64,000 nucleotides of DNA, from NCBI RefSeq assembly GCF_002078875.1, contig NC_034414.1, positions 24,806,446-24,870,445 on the forward strand, read 5' to 3'. Positions 50,121 through 62,365 of this stretch are shown here, piece after piece. The position numbers and the translations under genes were made by a program. Source of the DNA: Numida meleagris. Taxonomy: Eukaryota; Chordata; Aves; Galliformes; Numididae. Within the stretch, counting starts at the first letter, position 1. Every line of letters begins with the position of its first letter. Below the pieces are notes generated by a model. That model was not told the origin of the DNA and searched no databases. It worked only from the letters and a program-made list of their open reading frames with translations.

Positions 50121-52978
50121 CAACCCTACAACCTGCTGCTGGAAACTGAGAAAACCCAATCTATGCAATAACCCTAAAAATTAAGCTGTGGCTCAGCCAT
50201 GGAGGTCTGCATTCCAACCCCACCCAAATCAGAGAGCTGAGAAAACTTCAATGGGCTCTAGTTTCTGGATTATTATTATTATTATGACAGGGTTTTCCTC
50301 TCAGGATTCAAACTCCCTCTAAATGGTGGGAAAAAGGGTTTTATACAACCTCCAGTCTCCACATGACAAAGTGACTGCCTATTCCTACAGTCGTCGGAAC
50401 AGAATAGACGGAATAAGCTATTGTCTGTGCTCAGAAGTCAGCTCCTGCACCGGCACTTGATTGGTCCAGGATGTAGAGGAACAAAAAGGTCATTGAATAA
50501 AAGAAGAACAATACTTTTCATGAAACAAATGAGCTTTTGCTAATTTATAACATGTTTGGTTTGGGTATCATATACATCAAAATGATGTAATTAGTAAATG
50601 TCATTTTCTGGAGAGAGAGCGCTCAGCAAACTCTTAATGATGGGAATTTCCTGCCCCAGACTGTAGGCTCTGCACTACCGGGGCATCATAAAGATGCTGT
50701 ATTTCACTCCTGATTACAGTGGGTACAAAGTGGAACCCAGCCGCGCCACGAACGGGATGAGGAAAAAGTTCACCTACTGCAGAGGTTAGCTTCACTGAAG
50801 GATTAATGAGAGGAACGCAACAGAGCAGGGGCTGATTAAAAACACGGACACGTTCCGCACCCAGTGTCTGAAACCTGGGAGCTGCATTTTACAAATGGTC
50901 CCACCAGATCCCAGCATCTCTCACCATCCAGCTCTGGCCCTGAGCACTCAGCTGCTGACCTTCCTGCAATACACACAGTCACCAGCTCAGCTCCCAGAAC
51001 GCCCGGGCCAGAGGGATGCTTGGACTTGGACAGCAGCTCTGCACATTGTGCAGCATTCTGCTGTACACATCCAACCGCAAGATGGTTTTCAGTAAGAGAC
51101 TTCAATACGCTCAACGGAAATTTCACCTTTTGCAGTTGTGAGGGTGTTGGTCCCATGCACGCACACAAACACACACAGACTCATTCACAATGTCAGACAT
51201 GCTCATGCCAGAAGTTATATTTTCTATGTCAGAGGAAAAACTGCTCTCACAATGCTCTTTCCTTAAAGGGGAGCCAGAAGTACTGGAGACCTCGTATAAG
51301 AGACATTCCTCAAACACTAGCATTCCAGGTTGTGCAGGGCTACCCCTCAAGTCTCCTGATACACTGCAAGAAATGATTGATTGAAGAACATAAGGAACCT
51401 TCTTGTTAGGAAAACAGTAAGTATTTTTTTTAATTTTTTTTTCAAATTAGGCTTGAAGCTAAGAAAACAAAGATTTATTCAAATCCATTGGAAAGAGCAG
51501 CTGGCTGCAGCAGCGAAGGCCAAAAGATCTAAAAGTCCTCTTCACATGCACATATTCCTTCTTCAAATAAGCACATCGTCTACACCTGGGATACTTCCCA
51601 AATACCTCCTTGCATCTCTTCCTCCTGGTCCTTAAGGCAGGCCTGAGTTGAATGTTGTTACAATTGCAGAAAAAAAAAAGAAGTAAAAAAAGTAAGGCTG
51701 TATCTGCTTGCACAATAAGAGATGAAGAGACACAGCAAAATGCTATTGGTCTACCAGACTTGAAGAGCCTACCAGAAAGGCTGTGCCCTGAGCTAGTTGC
51801 TCAGGCTTGGGGGATTACCCCTTGTTTGGTTTCACTTCAGACATCATTGACCCTTTCCCTCCAGAAGCGTTGCATCAGCTCTATTCCCTCAGACCAAGGC
51901 TGCTGCAGGAACACGAAGATGCTAGGACTGCCCCAAGGGCAGCACAGTGCTCGCTGCTCCCGAAGCAGCTCTGAGCTGGAGGGCTGCAAATGAAGCCACC
52001 ATCTAGGAAACCTTTTCTCACGTGAAAATCCACTAGGCAGGTTTACGAGCAGAATCCTCTGGCAACGGACACAGCACTCTCTGAGCTGTGTGATAAACGC
52101 GTTATATTAGTTTGTGTTTCCTTCTTTGCAGGAATTACTCAGGCACATGTGAAACAATAACATGATTTGGAAAAGCTTCCTTGATCGTTTGTACTGCAAC
52201 TTTGTTCTTTGCGGCAAATTAAACGTATGTGGGAACTAAAAGCAAGACCCAAAGAGCTAGCAAATGCTAATCAGAGTCTCTTCTGCCAGGAATGGGCACG
52301 TCTAAGCTGGAAAATGTTTAACTGCTTGGGATTTTCACCTTTATATTAGCAAAGGAAGGACACCTCTACATGTGACATTCTTCTCCCCAGGAAATACCCT
52401 TACATTCTCTTCTGGTCAGAAAGGAAAACACTCCAGTGCAAATAATTTACTTCACACCCGCTTCTTTCCTCTCCTTTAATTTGCTTTTTCAAAAAAATCC
52501 TTCTGCTGCCAACTTTTCTATCTTTTATGAAGATTAACCCAGCAATTCCCATATTTCTGAGCAGCTCAAACGGAAATCTGCTAAAAGAATAATCTTGAGT
52601 CAACAGAAGCATGCTCTGATGGGCCCCAGCTGAGCCAGCTGCATTCCTGCAGCTCTGCAAGAAGAAAAGCAGAAAAGTCCTCCTCTCAGGTAGAGATCAG
52701 GCACTACAGCAAAGCAGACAACCGCATGTCGGCTGATCTTCTGTGTGTATATCACCATTTCTGGGCTACCAGTGACCACAAGGCAACACCAGTAGGACTG
52801 ACTTGTACCCTGCTGTGCTGCCACGCTCAGTCCCAGAGGTGAGCACTGCAGCCAGGCGATGGACAGGAGATGCATTTGGGAACTGCCCTGGCCTACTGGC
52901 AGCTCCCTGGGTGCACAGCAGAGCAGCAAGGGGAGAACCATGGGGTGCCCCCTGGAGTTTTCTTCTCTATCTCATGTA
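50121..52978. other. Intergenic DNA, no gene recognised
   Basis: A 170-residue frame at 50864-51376 (+) is overlapped by a 112-residue frame on the minus strand and shows no domain. A short ATT repeat is at 50272-50285 and A- or T-rich runs are at 51425-51442 and 51669-51678. No transposon is visible. Confidence 0.5.
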
Positions 52979-53093
52979 AGTCATCATCCCTGCGGGCATT
53001 CAAGAAACATGTGGATGTGGCACCGGGTTGGTGGGCATGGATTAACAGTTGGACTAGATGACTTCAGTGGTCTTTTCCAACCTTAACGATTCT
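52979..53093 (+). mobile_element. CR1 LINE, short truncated 3' end
   Basis: About 115 bp: TCATCATCCCTGCGGGCATT, CAAGAAACATGTGGATGTGG, AACAGTTGGACTAGATGAC and TCTTTTCCAACCTTAACG, ending at ATTCTA. It is in the CCAACCTTAATG group and non-coding. Confidence 0.92.
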
Positions 53094-56000
53094 ACATGGG
53101 GAAGGCTACAGCCCTTCCTGCACAGCTGGGCCGCCACTAGCATGTGACACCACCCTCTCAAGGAACTAGGACAGCGGGCAAAGGCGTTGACTCAGAGACA
53201 ATCCACCTTTTTCAGCTAGCCACTCACCATAAATGAATGCCTGCAGCACGCTTTCAGTTCCTCTAAATCATGCTCCTGTCTTTGGCAAGAGCATGTCCAT
53301 GACCTCAAGGCAACACCTGCTCGCTACAGCTATTGTAGTGCCAGCAGCATGAGGCAAAGAAGTCAGGTTAATGGATCAAGAAGCCTTGTATGCTGGGAAG
53401 GGAACTTGTGAAGATGAACAGCCCATGGCTGCATTCGGGGAGGGGCACATGGGTGACAATGAACCAAAGAAATGGGCAGCACTTATTTATTGTAGCGTTT
53501 TCCTGCATTTCTGATGTCTGGATGAACAGAAGTAATAAAGGTGTAATTCAGGTTAAGCATTTATTTACTTTCTACTTAGAAAATGTAACTGTGCTAAACA
53601 AATAGTCTCTTCTCATCAACCCAAGGTCATACATTAGCTGTAACTGCGTTTTCCTAAGTCTTGTCTTTGGCAGAGTCTGTGTTCTTACAAGCATTCACCC
53701 AGCTACTGCAGTAAATGTGACAGCGCAAGGAGGAAGCGAGTAGCTGCAAGGCAGGAGGAAAGAAAAGGCAGGAATCGGTATGTGGAAAGATCACAGGAGC
53801 ACATGAAAGAGCTAGCCAAATGCAAGAGGCAGCAGCATCCTATGAGGAAGGGAAGAGGAAAGCAAGCAGAGAGGGGAGAAGTAAAAAGAAATGAAAACAC
53901 CAAAGAAAACCAGAATTTAAACCACTCAGGGAGAGCTAAGGGGATGGGACAAGAATAGAAAGGAGGGACTGTGAGCAGGGAAGTGCTGCAGCTCAGCTGA
54001 GATCCCCTCTGCTCCATAGTGGGAACAACAAAGGACTCAGGAACACCACAAGCAGACCGGTATGGGGCAGAAATTAAGCAACAACAAAAAGCAAAGGTAC
54101 ACACTGAGGAAAGAGGTTGGACTAGAACAACAACAAAGAACAAGAAGTGACTGAGGTAGTGATGTTCATTCACCTCTCTCCACTGAAAAAAGCTTTGCTC
54201 AGCAGAGTACAACAGCCAAAGGCATGGATGTGGCCCAAAACCCCAGCAGGTACATTTTAAGATCTCTGCATCAGAGACCAGTCCAGGTACAGATGCTTCT
54301 CTCCTTCTGATTAGGAGATAAAGAACATGTTAGGGTCTGAGGCTCCCAGACCCTGAGCTGGGCTCTCCAAAAATCAAGGCTGAGGATCTGGGGATGAAGA
54401 ATGCTACACCAGAACACTGACACCTTCAGAGTACAAGGCGTTCTACAAAGTACCTCATTTGTTTTCTTTGCTTGCTCAGCCTGGAAAGAAAGTAGCCATC
54501 AGTTCAGGTTGAACTGATGAAACCGAACAGGACAGAAACACTTCTGGAATGCAGATCTGTTTTCCAAAAGCATCTCTCTCATTCCTTCCTCTTCCACAGC
54601 ATGAGGGCATGGAACTGTGGTGACCACAAGCGCTCATCCTAAAGCCCCTTGGTCTCACAGAGCACTGCTCAGGCCCCAAGAGATCCCTTCATCCCCAAGG
54701 ACATGTCTGCCCTGTTGAGCCAAGGGCAACCCCTGGGGAGATCCTGTGCATTGCATCAGCTGGAAAACTGACTGCAAAATCAGCACAAGAGAACAATCAT
54801 GTAAAGGTGAAATAGGGAGCAAGGTGAACCTGAAGGGAAGAGCTGTATGGAGAATTTATTTATTAAAATCCTTTCAAGGGTGTGACATTTGCTCAACAGC
54901 TTATTGCATTGTGTCCTAGAATCTAATCACACTTATTTAACATTTAAAAAAATCTACTTGTTTTAAAAATCATAGCCCGGCAATTCTATCTTGTACCTCC
55001 ATGTTCGTGAGCTACAGGAACTACTATGAAGTCATTCCTGGCCCAGCTTTCTCCATTTTAGGGAAACGTGCTCCCCTCCGACAGCTGCTTTGCTCACTGC
55101 TTAGTGCCTCTTCACACAGCCACTGCTCCATCCCCCGTCTCTTCTGTGGCCTTCTCCTGCCCCTTCCCTATGGGTGAGGAGACCTGCACAGAGTCCCAGA
55201 CACCGCAATGTCACAGACACAAATTGCCAGCAGTTCGGTTTCACCTCCAGTTCCTGCATTAAGAGTGAGTAGTACTCAGTGTGGGGTACTACTCCCAAGA
55301 AAACAGCTCATTGAAGCAACTTCCAAGTTTGAAGAGAGGAAAAAAACAACCCCATATATTAATGATGTCTAATCAAGAATGGATGTTTGAAGGAGGCTTT
55401 CGCACACCGTTGCTCTGATACCAATTGCCCTACCTCTGCAGATGCCCCACAGCAGGCAGTGGCAACCCATTGTCCCAGGGCAGCAAAAGAGAAAAAAACA
55501 CCAGGATCCAATAGGGCAAGTCTTGCTTGAAACACTGCCCTGGGCTCAGCCAAGGAAAATCATCCCATAACTGTAGCACTGCATTAAGAACAGGAGAGAG
55601 AACTGCTCAGGAGAGGGAAGGAGGCAGAAGATACCATCTGACCGTCCCTATATGACTTTACTAGGTTTGGATACAAGCAATACACTCTGAATTCCTAACA
55701 CTGCAGTGACCTCAGTGACTTACTAACCTTTAGCTTAGAACAACAGATTCACTGTCACCTGTTGGCAGAGCTGAACATTCCATCCACCCTGAGACTCCCC
55801 AGTACACAAGCCCAAACCAAAGGGCTGCTGGAAATCGTTGACTCAGCAGTCCTTGGCAAAGTCACTAGCAGAGACTGCTGGCTCCTAGAGCTGGATGTGA
55901 CTTGTGGCAGGTTTCCAGGTTGCCACCCAACACGCTGGTGACCAAAAGTCGCTGCCACCTCTGAACATCACCTGTCCTGCATGCAATGAATCTGTTGCTT

Positions 56001-57849
56001 TCTGCCTCAGTGCCAATGGATATTGGCCCACATCCAATGACTGCAAGCATTTTTTCTGATGAGTGTACTAGAAACTTTCTAACACTGGTGTCTGCCACTC
56101 CATATTGGCATAAAGGAGTGTTAGAATTGCAGCACAGAACAGCTTGCACTGCTGCTGCTTCTTCTGGTAGTGGATCCATTACTAAGAGGAGGTACCATCC
56201 TCTGAAGCAAGACATGCCAAGCCTCTCAGCAGCACCAAATTCAAGAAGGAGCTCGGGACATCATAGGAAGCAGACCTGACTGATCATGCACTGACAGAGA
56301 ATACAGTGGCCCCTGTTATGGGTTTAGCAGCATCCAATAGGGTTACAGACAGCGTATTTCCAGGCTAGCTAGACTTTACACTACACATTACCAAAAAGAT
56401 ACATCTCTATGGAGTCCATAGCTCGAGTTGTTTGGGAGTCTGCAGCAGTACAAGGCTTGGAGCCTACAGCAGATCTCTAAGTGATAAAACTTAGCAGCCT
56501 ATTTTTCAGGAGCAAACTGAAATTACTCCAGTGTTTATACACCGCAAGCCTTAACTACACTGTGTTCTCCGCTACATTTTTCTAAGCAAGGCTCTGTCCT
56601 TTAAGCATTCTGTTTGTACAGCAGCTTTTGTTGGTATTTCCTCATTTGGGTTGCAGTCACTCAGAGTACAGTCATTTGTATGAATGAGCCTTCTAATCAC
56701 TCTTGCTGGCTGCCTCTGAATGACCACACAATTAGAAGCGGCAGCAACAAAAGGAGTGCAAATAACAATTTTAAGATTGAACCCGATTTCACCAACTTAT
56801 AACGAAAAACAAGAGCCAATGTAAAGAACCAGTTCTAAGAACCAGCACCAAACAACACAAAAGCATCCACACACAGTTACTTTTTCCATCCTCCTCCCAA
56901 AATTGTTGCCTTCAGAAGAGCAAGTCCACCCACATTAGCACATCATACACCTTTTCTGTACCTCCTCCTTCTCCTCTGCTTGAATACCATTTTCATCTTT
57001 TCATCACTGATTCGGCCAACAACCTCATCCTCCTCTTAAACACCCAAAACTTCACAATAACCTCAGCTATGAGAGTCAAGCGACACTATACAACAAAGAT
57101 CAAACTTCTTCCTTCCTCTACAGACTATCCCTTTCCAATCCATCACTTTTGTCCTACCGTAAAGCTGAATGATGGCAGAGCTCAGGTCAGTGGTGTTAGG
57201 GAGGAGGAGTCCATTACAAGGAACTTCTGCATCTGGGTAGATTAACAGCTTCCAGCAGGGCAGCCTGGCCTCAGGTGGGCATCATCATGCCACCTTCATT
57301 AAGATCACCTGGGAGCCAAAAACCAAAAAACAAAAACAAAATACATCCACTGGTAGGTGGATATACTGCCTATCTTCAACCACTAACCTGCTGCTTGCAG
57401 CGATGCTTCAAAACAGGTCTGTTGTAGAGGGACTTTTTTATACAAGCCTTGCCAAAAATCTCAAATATAAAAGCTACGTCTAGGAATACTTTAAAGCTGG
57501 AGTTAGCCCTCACAAGTGAATGTTCACTGTTTTCATCAGTTTCAAGAGTTTGCAAGAATTAATCAGCTGTGAATTGTTTCTAAAGCGAGACGAGAAGCAG
57601 CACTCATCTGTGGGGGGGTTGCAGCAAGCATGAAATGAAACAGAACACGAACGTGTGGCCACAACTCTTAAATGGGAAAACAAGCAGGCACCAAAATAAG
57701 CAGTTGCACAATGTGTTGTGTAAAGTGCCATCACTGGGCAATTCATCATTAACAGAATAAAACTTTTCCCAGTACGCGGGATAAAGCATCTCCATTTGGT
57801 GCTATTCTCCAAAGACTTCAGCTGCCACTGTGTAAATGTCAAGAGTGAA
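53094..57849. other. Intergenic DNA with a purine-rich tract
   Basis: No transposon is recognised here. A purine-rich strand spans about 53703-54200 and is listed separately. Other frames (for example 55865-56215 on - and 55986-56279 on +) mirror each other and look random. Confidence 0.5.
53703..54200. repeat. Purine-rich low-complexity region
   Basis: The + strand is strongly enriched in A and G with many GGA, GAA and AGG triplets. The complementary strand stays open for 169 codons (53703-54212) and reads as a string of F, L, S and C, which is what a pyrimidine-rich strand encodes by default. I treat that frame as compositional, not as a membrane protein gene. Confidence 0.6.
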
Positions 57850-58130
57850 GGCTAAAGCCCCTGCTAGATCCTAGATAATAAACACACCGAGCATCTAAAT
57901 TGTTATATATCTTGGCGTTTGACCAGCAAAACATGCATGGAAAACCGTATGCCAGAAAATCTGCCTTCTGCTTCTAAGCTGATTATTCAAGGGTTAACTA
58001 TGAGCTCCCTTAATGAATTAATAAAATACAGACATATTTTAAATCTATTGATACATCACCACATCTATTTGGTAGCACTATGAATGTATAAACCATAAGA
58101 TGGAAATGCTTTGTAACCTACCAAGTGTTT
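57850..58130. promoter_or_regulatory. Possible conserved non-coding element
   Basis: AT-rich unique DNA with CTAGATAATAAACAC near 57872, GATTATTCAAGGGTTAACTA near 57980 and TTAATGAATTAATAAAATAC near 58010. No repeat or coding frame crosses it. It resembles enhancer DNA only by composition. Confidence 0.25.
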
Positions 58131-61100
58131 GTTGGTTGTGGTGCATAGCAGTTGAAATCTCCCTTCATCCACATTTGCTACAGCAGTCCAGATTTTATTA
58201 AGAATCAGCTTAAAGCAGAATCTTGCATTAGTCTCTCCTTCCCCATGGTTAAAAGGGGACCTGACTCCCAGTGCAAAACTCGATTGTACGAGTTGTTCCT
58301 TTCAGCATCACAACTGTACAATCCCCACCTTCCCCAGGTATCTCTGTTGCACCCTTTCTGTGTCAGATCAGTGCCTTCTGTTGGGCACCTTGCTGTGGTA
58401 AGGAAGGTTTTGATGGAAACTGTCAAAGCACAAGCTACCTCTGAGGCTGCATCTCTCTGTATCCGATAATCCTGAAAATTCTGTCATAAGGACTGTGTTC
58501 TCACCAGGACTGGGGCACACCCCACCCTAAGCTTAACATCCCAAGCAGCAACAACAGCCGATGCCCAGAGCCACCCTTTGCTCCCAGCTCCGCCCCAGGC
58601 TGCCGTGCATTTGGCAAACTGCATCATCCCTGTACTTTTTTCCTCTCCTGTCTTCAGATTGACATCGTCCATTCAGCTGCTCAGGAAGGGATAACTCTGA
58701 CCTCTCTCTAGCTCTCCAAAAATTAGGGGTCTCACCTAATCCAGACATTTGGTTTCTGCTAGAATCACTTGGGAGAGAAGGGTTTCTGCAGGTGACAGTT
58801 CACCAGGTCTGATACAGATTCCCCTCCAAGGATGGGCGATAAGGTCCCATCTCAGTACTGGTTCAAGAGGAAATGTGGACACATAACATGGCCTACCTAC
58901 CTGTCACACTTCTGAACTGAAGCGAAACAAATCCCATCCTAAGCTCTGAGAAGGTTTCCTGCTCTGGGTCTGCATTTGTGCATATAGAACCATATGCAAT
59001 GGCCTCATGTCTCACTCCAGGCTTTTAAACAAGGCAGTAAGCCCACCTCAACCTTCTGCTTAACTCCTCCATCATGACAGCTACTTCAGGATGCAATGGG
59101 TCTCTGCAGTCTGGGACAAATCTTCCCATAGATGTGTGCCCTTCCACAAGTGATTTAAGTCACCTAGGGACACTTTTGTACCCGACTTCATGGGCCTGGG
59201 GTGAGGTGGGGTTTCAGCAGCAGCAGACTTCCAGGCAGGGTTCTGCACAGCTGCTCAGCCTAAGAATAGCTCCTGCACTTCTTCACATCAGCCCAGGGCT
59301 GCAGGAGACACGGCCACCATGGGCACCTGAGCAGAAGGAAGAAATTTGGTACCCCCTGCCATCAGCAGCGTTGCTTTATATCACTGAACGCTCGAGATAA
59401 GCATTTATTGCTCAACCATTTAGGGCACACTATGTGGTCAAAGGCCAGCTATCTTCAGCCTACTAAATTACCTGATGAAACTTTTGATTTAAGGAACATC
59501 GCCGGGAGCCTGGGCAAGCACAGCTTCAGCCAACCGGATAGATCTACTGTCACATATGACTGACAAGATATTTATGCTGATGGGTCAACAGACAGACAGA
59601 TTCATTAATTTTCTTCTCCCTTGTCCTATTATCTAAGCCCCTGTGCCATCCGCAGCCACTGGAGTGAATGTTCATTTCTATTCCATTGTCATACTAACTA
59701 CTGCTCTAGTTTAAGTATTCTTTTGAACCCCAAGAACAATGTGCACAAGGCGCAAATCCATCCCGCTCCTCCATGGCTAAGTAGGGCCATTAGACAGGAG
59801 AAACAATGGGAACACAGCGGGTGCTCTGTGTTCGCTCCCTGCATGGCCGCACACAAAGACAAAAAGGAGGAGCGCTGGATGGGCCAGGGATGGGTGTCAG
59901 ATACCCCGACGCACTCGTTTTCCCAGCATCCCCAGATCACAAAGGAAAAGAGGGTCTGCATGGGCCTGCAGAGGCTGCATCAGTCGCTGGGCACAGGACC
60001 TCATTGTTTGGTTTGTTTTGTTTCCCCGAACAATATGTCACATATTTACTTTCCTCTCGGAGGGCCGATGCTAGCATAAAATCATCACCACGTTATGTCA
60101 AAATGTCAGCATGCCGCATCGCCACAGCTCCACATGAGGCTGCCTGGTGGGCCCCCACAAGGGCTTCTGCATCCAATCATTTCCCATAAGCAGCGTTTGC
60201 AGGACGGGAGATCTTCTTAAAATAGGACAAACCCAGAAATCCTGGAGCCGGGGGCAGCCCTCACTCATGTCTCTGTCTTGAGTGACTCCATCTGGACAAT
60301 CCAGGATCGCTTCTGATGGCCTGCAAAAGCAGCTGCTGCTGGTTAACATCTTATTTTTTTTTTACTAGAAGTAAAGAAAAACGCTACGGATAAAAAGTCA
60401 GGATGGTCTTTCTTTCGTTATTCATGAGGAATTTTTACCTCCAGCACGGGGATTTTAAAAGGAGTTTCCTTACCTACGTGTCCAGCTGTATTTAAACACC
60501 TTTCACTGCTACAGCTCTGAGGAGCTACAGCTGCTCAGACCAGCTTTCCCTGGTGCGCACACAGGTGCGATGCTGCGAGCCCCACAACCCTCCTCCTGCT
60601 GCTGCACCAGCACCGGCCTCTGGAGAGGACCCTAAATCCCATCCTGCAGCTTCCACAGCTCCCAGCTCACACTGGGCTACCGAGGGAGCAGGGAAAGCAG
60701 TTCCAGCAGCCGCTAACCGGCCTCTTGCGAGAGATCCCAGCACCCAGTGCAGTGTAACATAGCCCCAGACATACCCTAAGCAGCCGAGGGAGCCCCAGCC
60801 ATCTGTTGGAAGGCACAGACCTCTGAGGCAGGAGTTCCCAACACCAGACCCATAGGAGGTTTACAGAGGAGACCACAAAGGGAGTTTTTCTTTAACCAAA
60901 GCCTGCGCTTTGCAATGCTGCTCCAGGCAGAGTCTGGCCATGGCTGCTGGCCCACACATGCCCTTTGTGTGAACAAATGCTGGGTCCCAGAGAGGCACAG
61001 CCAGACTCCCAAACCCACCTACAGCTCTAAGGTTTGAAACCAAACGAAGATTTGAGTCTCCCAGGGACCTCCTCTCAGTTCCAGCCACAGTTCCCAGGAG

Positions 61101-61294
61101 CACTCTTTATGAGAGCTTCCGATGTTGCTCCTCCATCTCAGGTAGGGGGTGCCAAGGGACTGCAGGCCTCCTTATGAGCTTCCATAGGCAGCCAGGCTTT
61201 TACTGACAGCTGCATTGAGAGTGGTACCCATGGCCCCATGGCTTGCACCGAGTTAAGCGTCACACAGAACCACATAACTGAAACATATACATAG
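58131..61294. other. Intergenic DNA, no gene recognised
   Basis: Frames of up to 152 residues (59621-60079 on +) overlap others on both strands and have no recognised domain. No transposon or RNA gene is seen. GC content rises from about 60500 onward without becoming CpG-rich. Confidence 0.5.
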
Positions 61295-61411
61295 CATAGA
61301 ATCGTAGAATCATAGAACCATTAATGCTGGAAAAGACCACTAAGATCACCAAGTCCAACCGTCAGCCCATCCCCACCAGGCTCACTAACCACACCCCTCA
61401 GTGCCACCTCT
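61295..61411 (-). mobile_element. CR1 LINE, short truncated 3' end, minus strand
   Basis: On the plus strand: CATAGAATCGTAGAATCATA, GAACCATTAATGCTGGAAAA, GACCACTAAGATCACCAAG and TCCAACCGTCAGCCCATCCC, the reverse complement of a CR1 3' tip with its octamer tail at the left. It extends to about CAGTGCCACCTCTA. It belongs to the CCAACCTTAATG group and looks little diverged. Confidence 0.93.
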
Positions 61412-61774
61412 AGAACTGTTTGTATTACGTGTTTCATTTTTTGCATTCATTCAGATCTAAAGCAATAAGGCTGCCTTCCAAAGTCACTCCCAGCACACCT
61501 ACAGGAAGTGCACAAAACCCCAGCAGCACCAAAACTGCATCCCTGAGAGCTACTTGCCCAGCTTGGCTCTGGCCGAGTTCCTCTGCGATAACACGGCGCT
61601 AAATAAAATGGGATTGGTGCCACCGGCCACAAACAAGCAGAGGAGTGAGGGACCAAGGGGCACTTTGCAGCGCGGTGCTGGCCCCAGCCCTGTGCCTGGG
61701 CAGCGGGTCTCCGCGCGGGGCTGGGGTGAGGTTTGGAGCTGCTGTGGCATCTGGCATGAAAAAATGTCCCGGGA
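61412..61774. other. Unique DNA before the island
   Basis: No gene or repeat is recognised. GC content rises toward 61700, with a GCGCGGGG string near 61713. Confidence 0.5.
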
Positions 61775-61990
61775 AGCTGTTACATTAAATGGCCAAATCG
61801 ATTTATTGAATGGCAGGTGTTAGCTACAAACAGATGGAGAACATAAAGGCATAAGCAGGCATTTGTATGGAAAAGAAGCCATCGATTTGTAGCGAGAGGC
61901 TCAATAGTGATCGTTATACCCTTTAATAGAAATGTTCTTATTTTTATGGGCTCAGCTCCGAGCAACAATGGCTCAATGGGCACACGCCGC
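61775..61990. promoter_or_regulatory. Candidate regulatory block with two ATCGATTT sites
   Basis: AAATCGATTT (61795-61804, a perfect palindrome) and ATCGATTT (61881-61888) match the core bound by ONECUT/CUT-homeodomain factors (ATCGAT, usually ATCGATTT). The block is AT-rich although it sits directly beside a CpG island, and it also contains ACATTAAATGG and TTTATTGAATGG. It carries no transposon. The factor assignment is from motif knowledge; function is inferred. Confidence 0.38.
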
Positions 61991-61995
61991 CGCGC

Positions 61996-62120
61996 NNNNN
62001 NNNNNNNNNNNNNNNNNNNNNNNNNNNNNNNNNNNNNNNNNNNNNNNNNNNNNNNNNNNNNNNNNNNNNNNNNNNNNNNNNNNNNNNNNNNNNNNNNNNN
62101 NNNNNNNNNNNNNNNNNNNN
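61996..62120. other. Assembly gap of 125 N
   Basis: 125 undetermined bases. The flanks are extremely GC-rich (CGCCGCCGCGC on the left, repeated GCGGCGCGG and GCGGTGCGGAG units on the right), which suggests a GC-rich tandem repeat that was not sequenced through. The true length is unknown. Open frames drawn across the gap (up to 202 residues on + and 192 on -) are artefacts. Confidence 0.98.
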
Positions 62121-62224
62121 GCGGCGCGGTGCGGCGCGGAGCGGTGCGGAGCCGCGCTGTCCCAGTTGGCACGCGGCGTGCCCGGCCGGCCCGTGGCAGC
62201 GCCCGCGCGGCAGATGAGGCACGC

Positions 62225-62365
62225 GCCGGCCTCATTACAATGAGAATGGACAGGCTGGAGGAGCCATGTGGCAGCAACAGTTTGCAAATCCCCCCTCCTT
62301 CTGTGCGAATCGGGAAACATTTCCAAACATTTGTACCCCAAATCGACCACATTAACACCCCTCGG
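62225..62365. promoter_or_regulatory. AT-rich block inside the CpG island
   Basis: Unique DNA with CAACAGTTTGCAAATC near 62276, GGGAAACATTTCCAAACATTTG near 62310 (two copies of AACATTT) and CAAATCGACCACATTAACAC near 62339. The third motif is close to the ATCGAT sites to the left. It stands out as non-CpG DNA between CpG-rich segments, a pattern often seen for conserved elements beside developmental promoters. Confidence 0.3.

Noticed and set aside
50864..51376. Plus-strand frame of 170 residues
   Set aside because: Several other frames are open across the same DNA on both strands and the product resembles nothing known.
51586..51642. Possible 57-nt minus-strand exon between a T-rich acceptor and a CAG/GTGTAG donor
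   Set aside because: The splice-like strings fit, but short exon-like segments of this kind occur by chance many times in 64 kb, and no neighbouring exon or known protein supports it.
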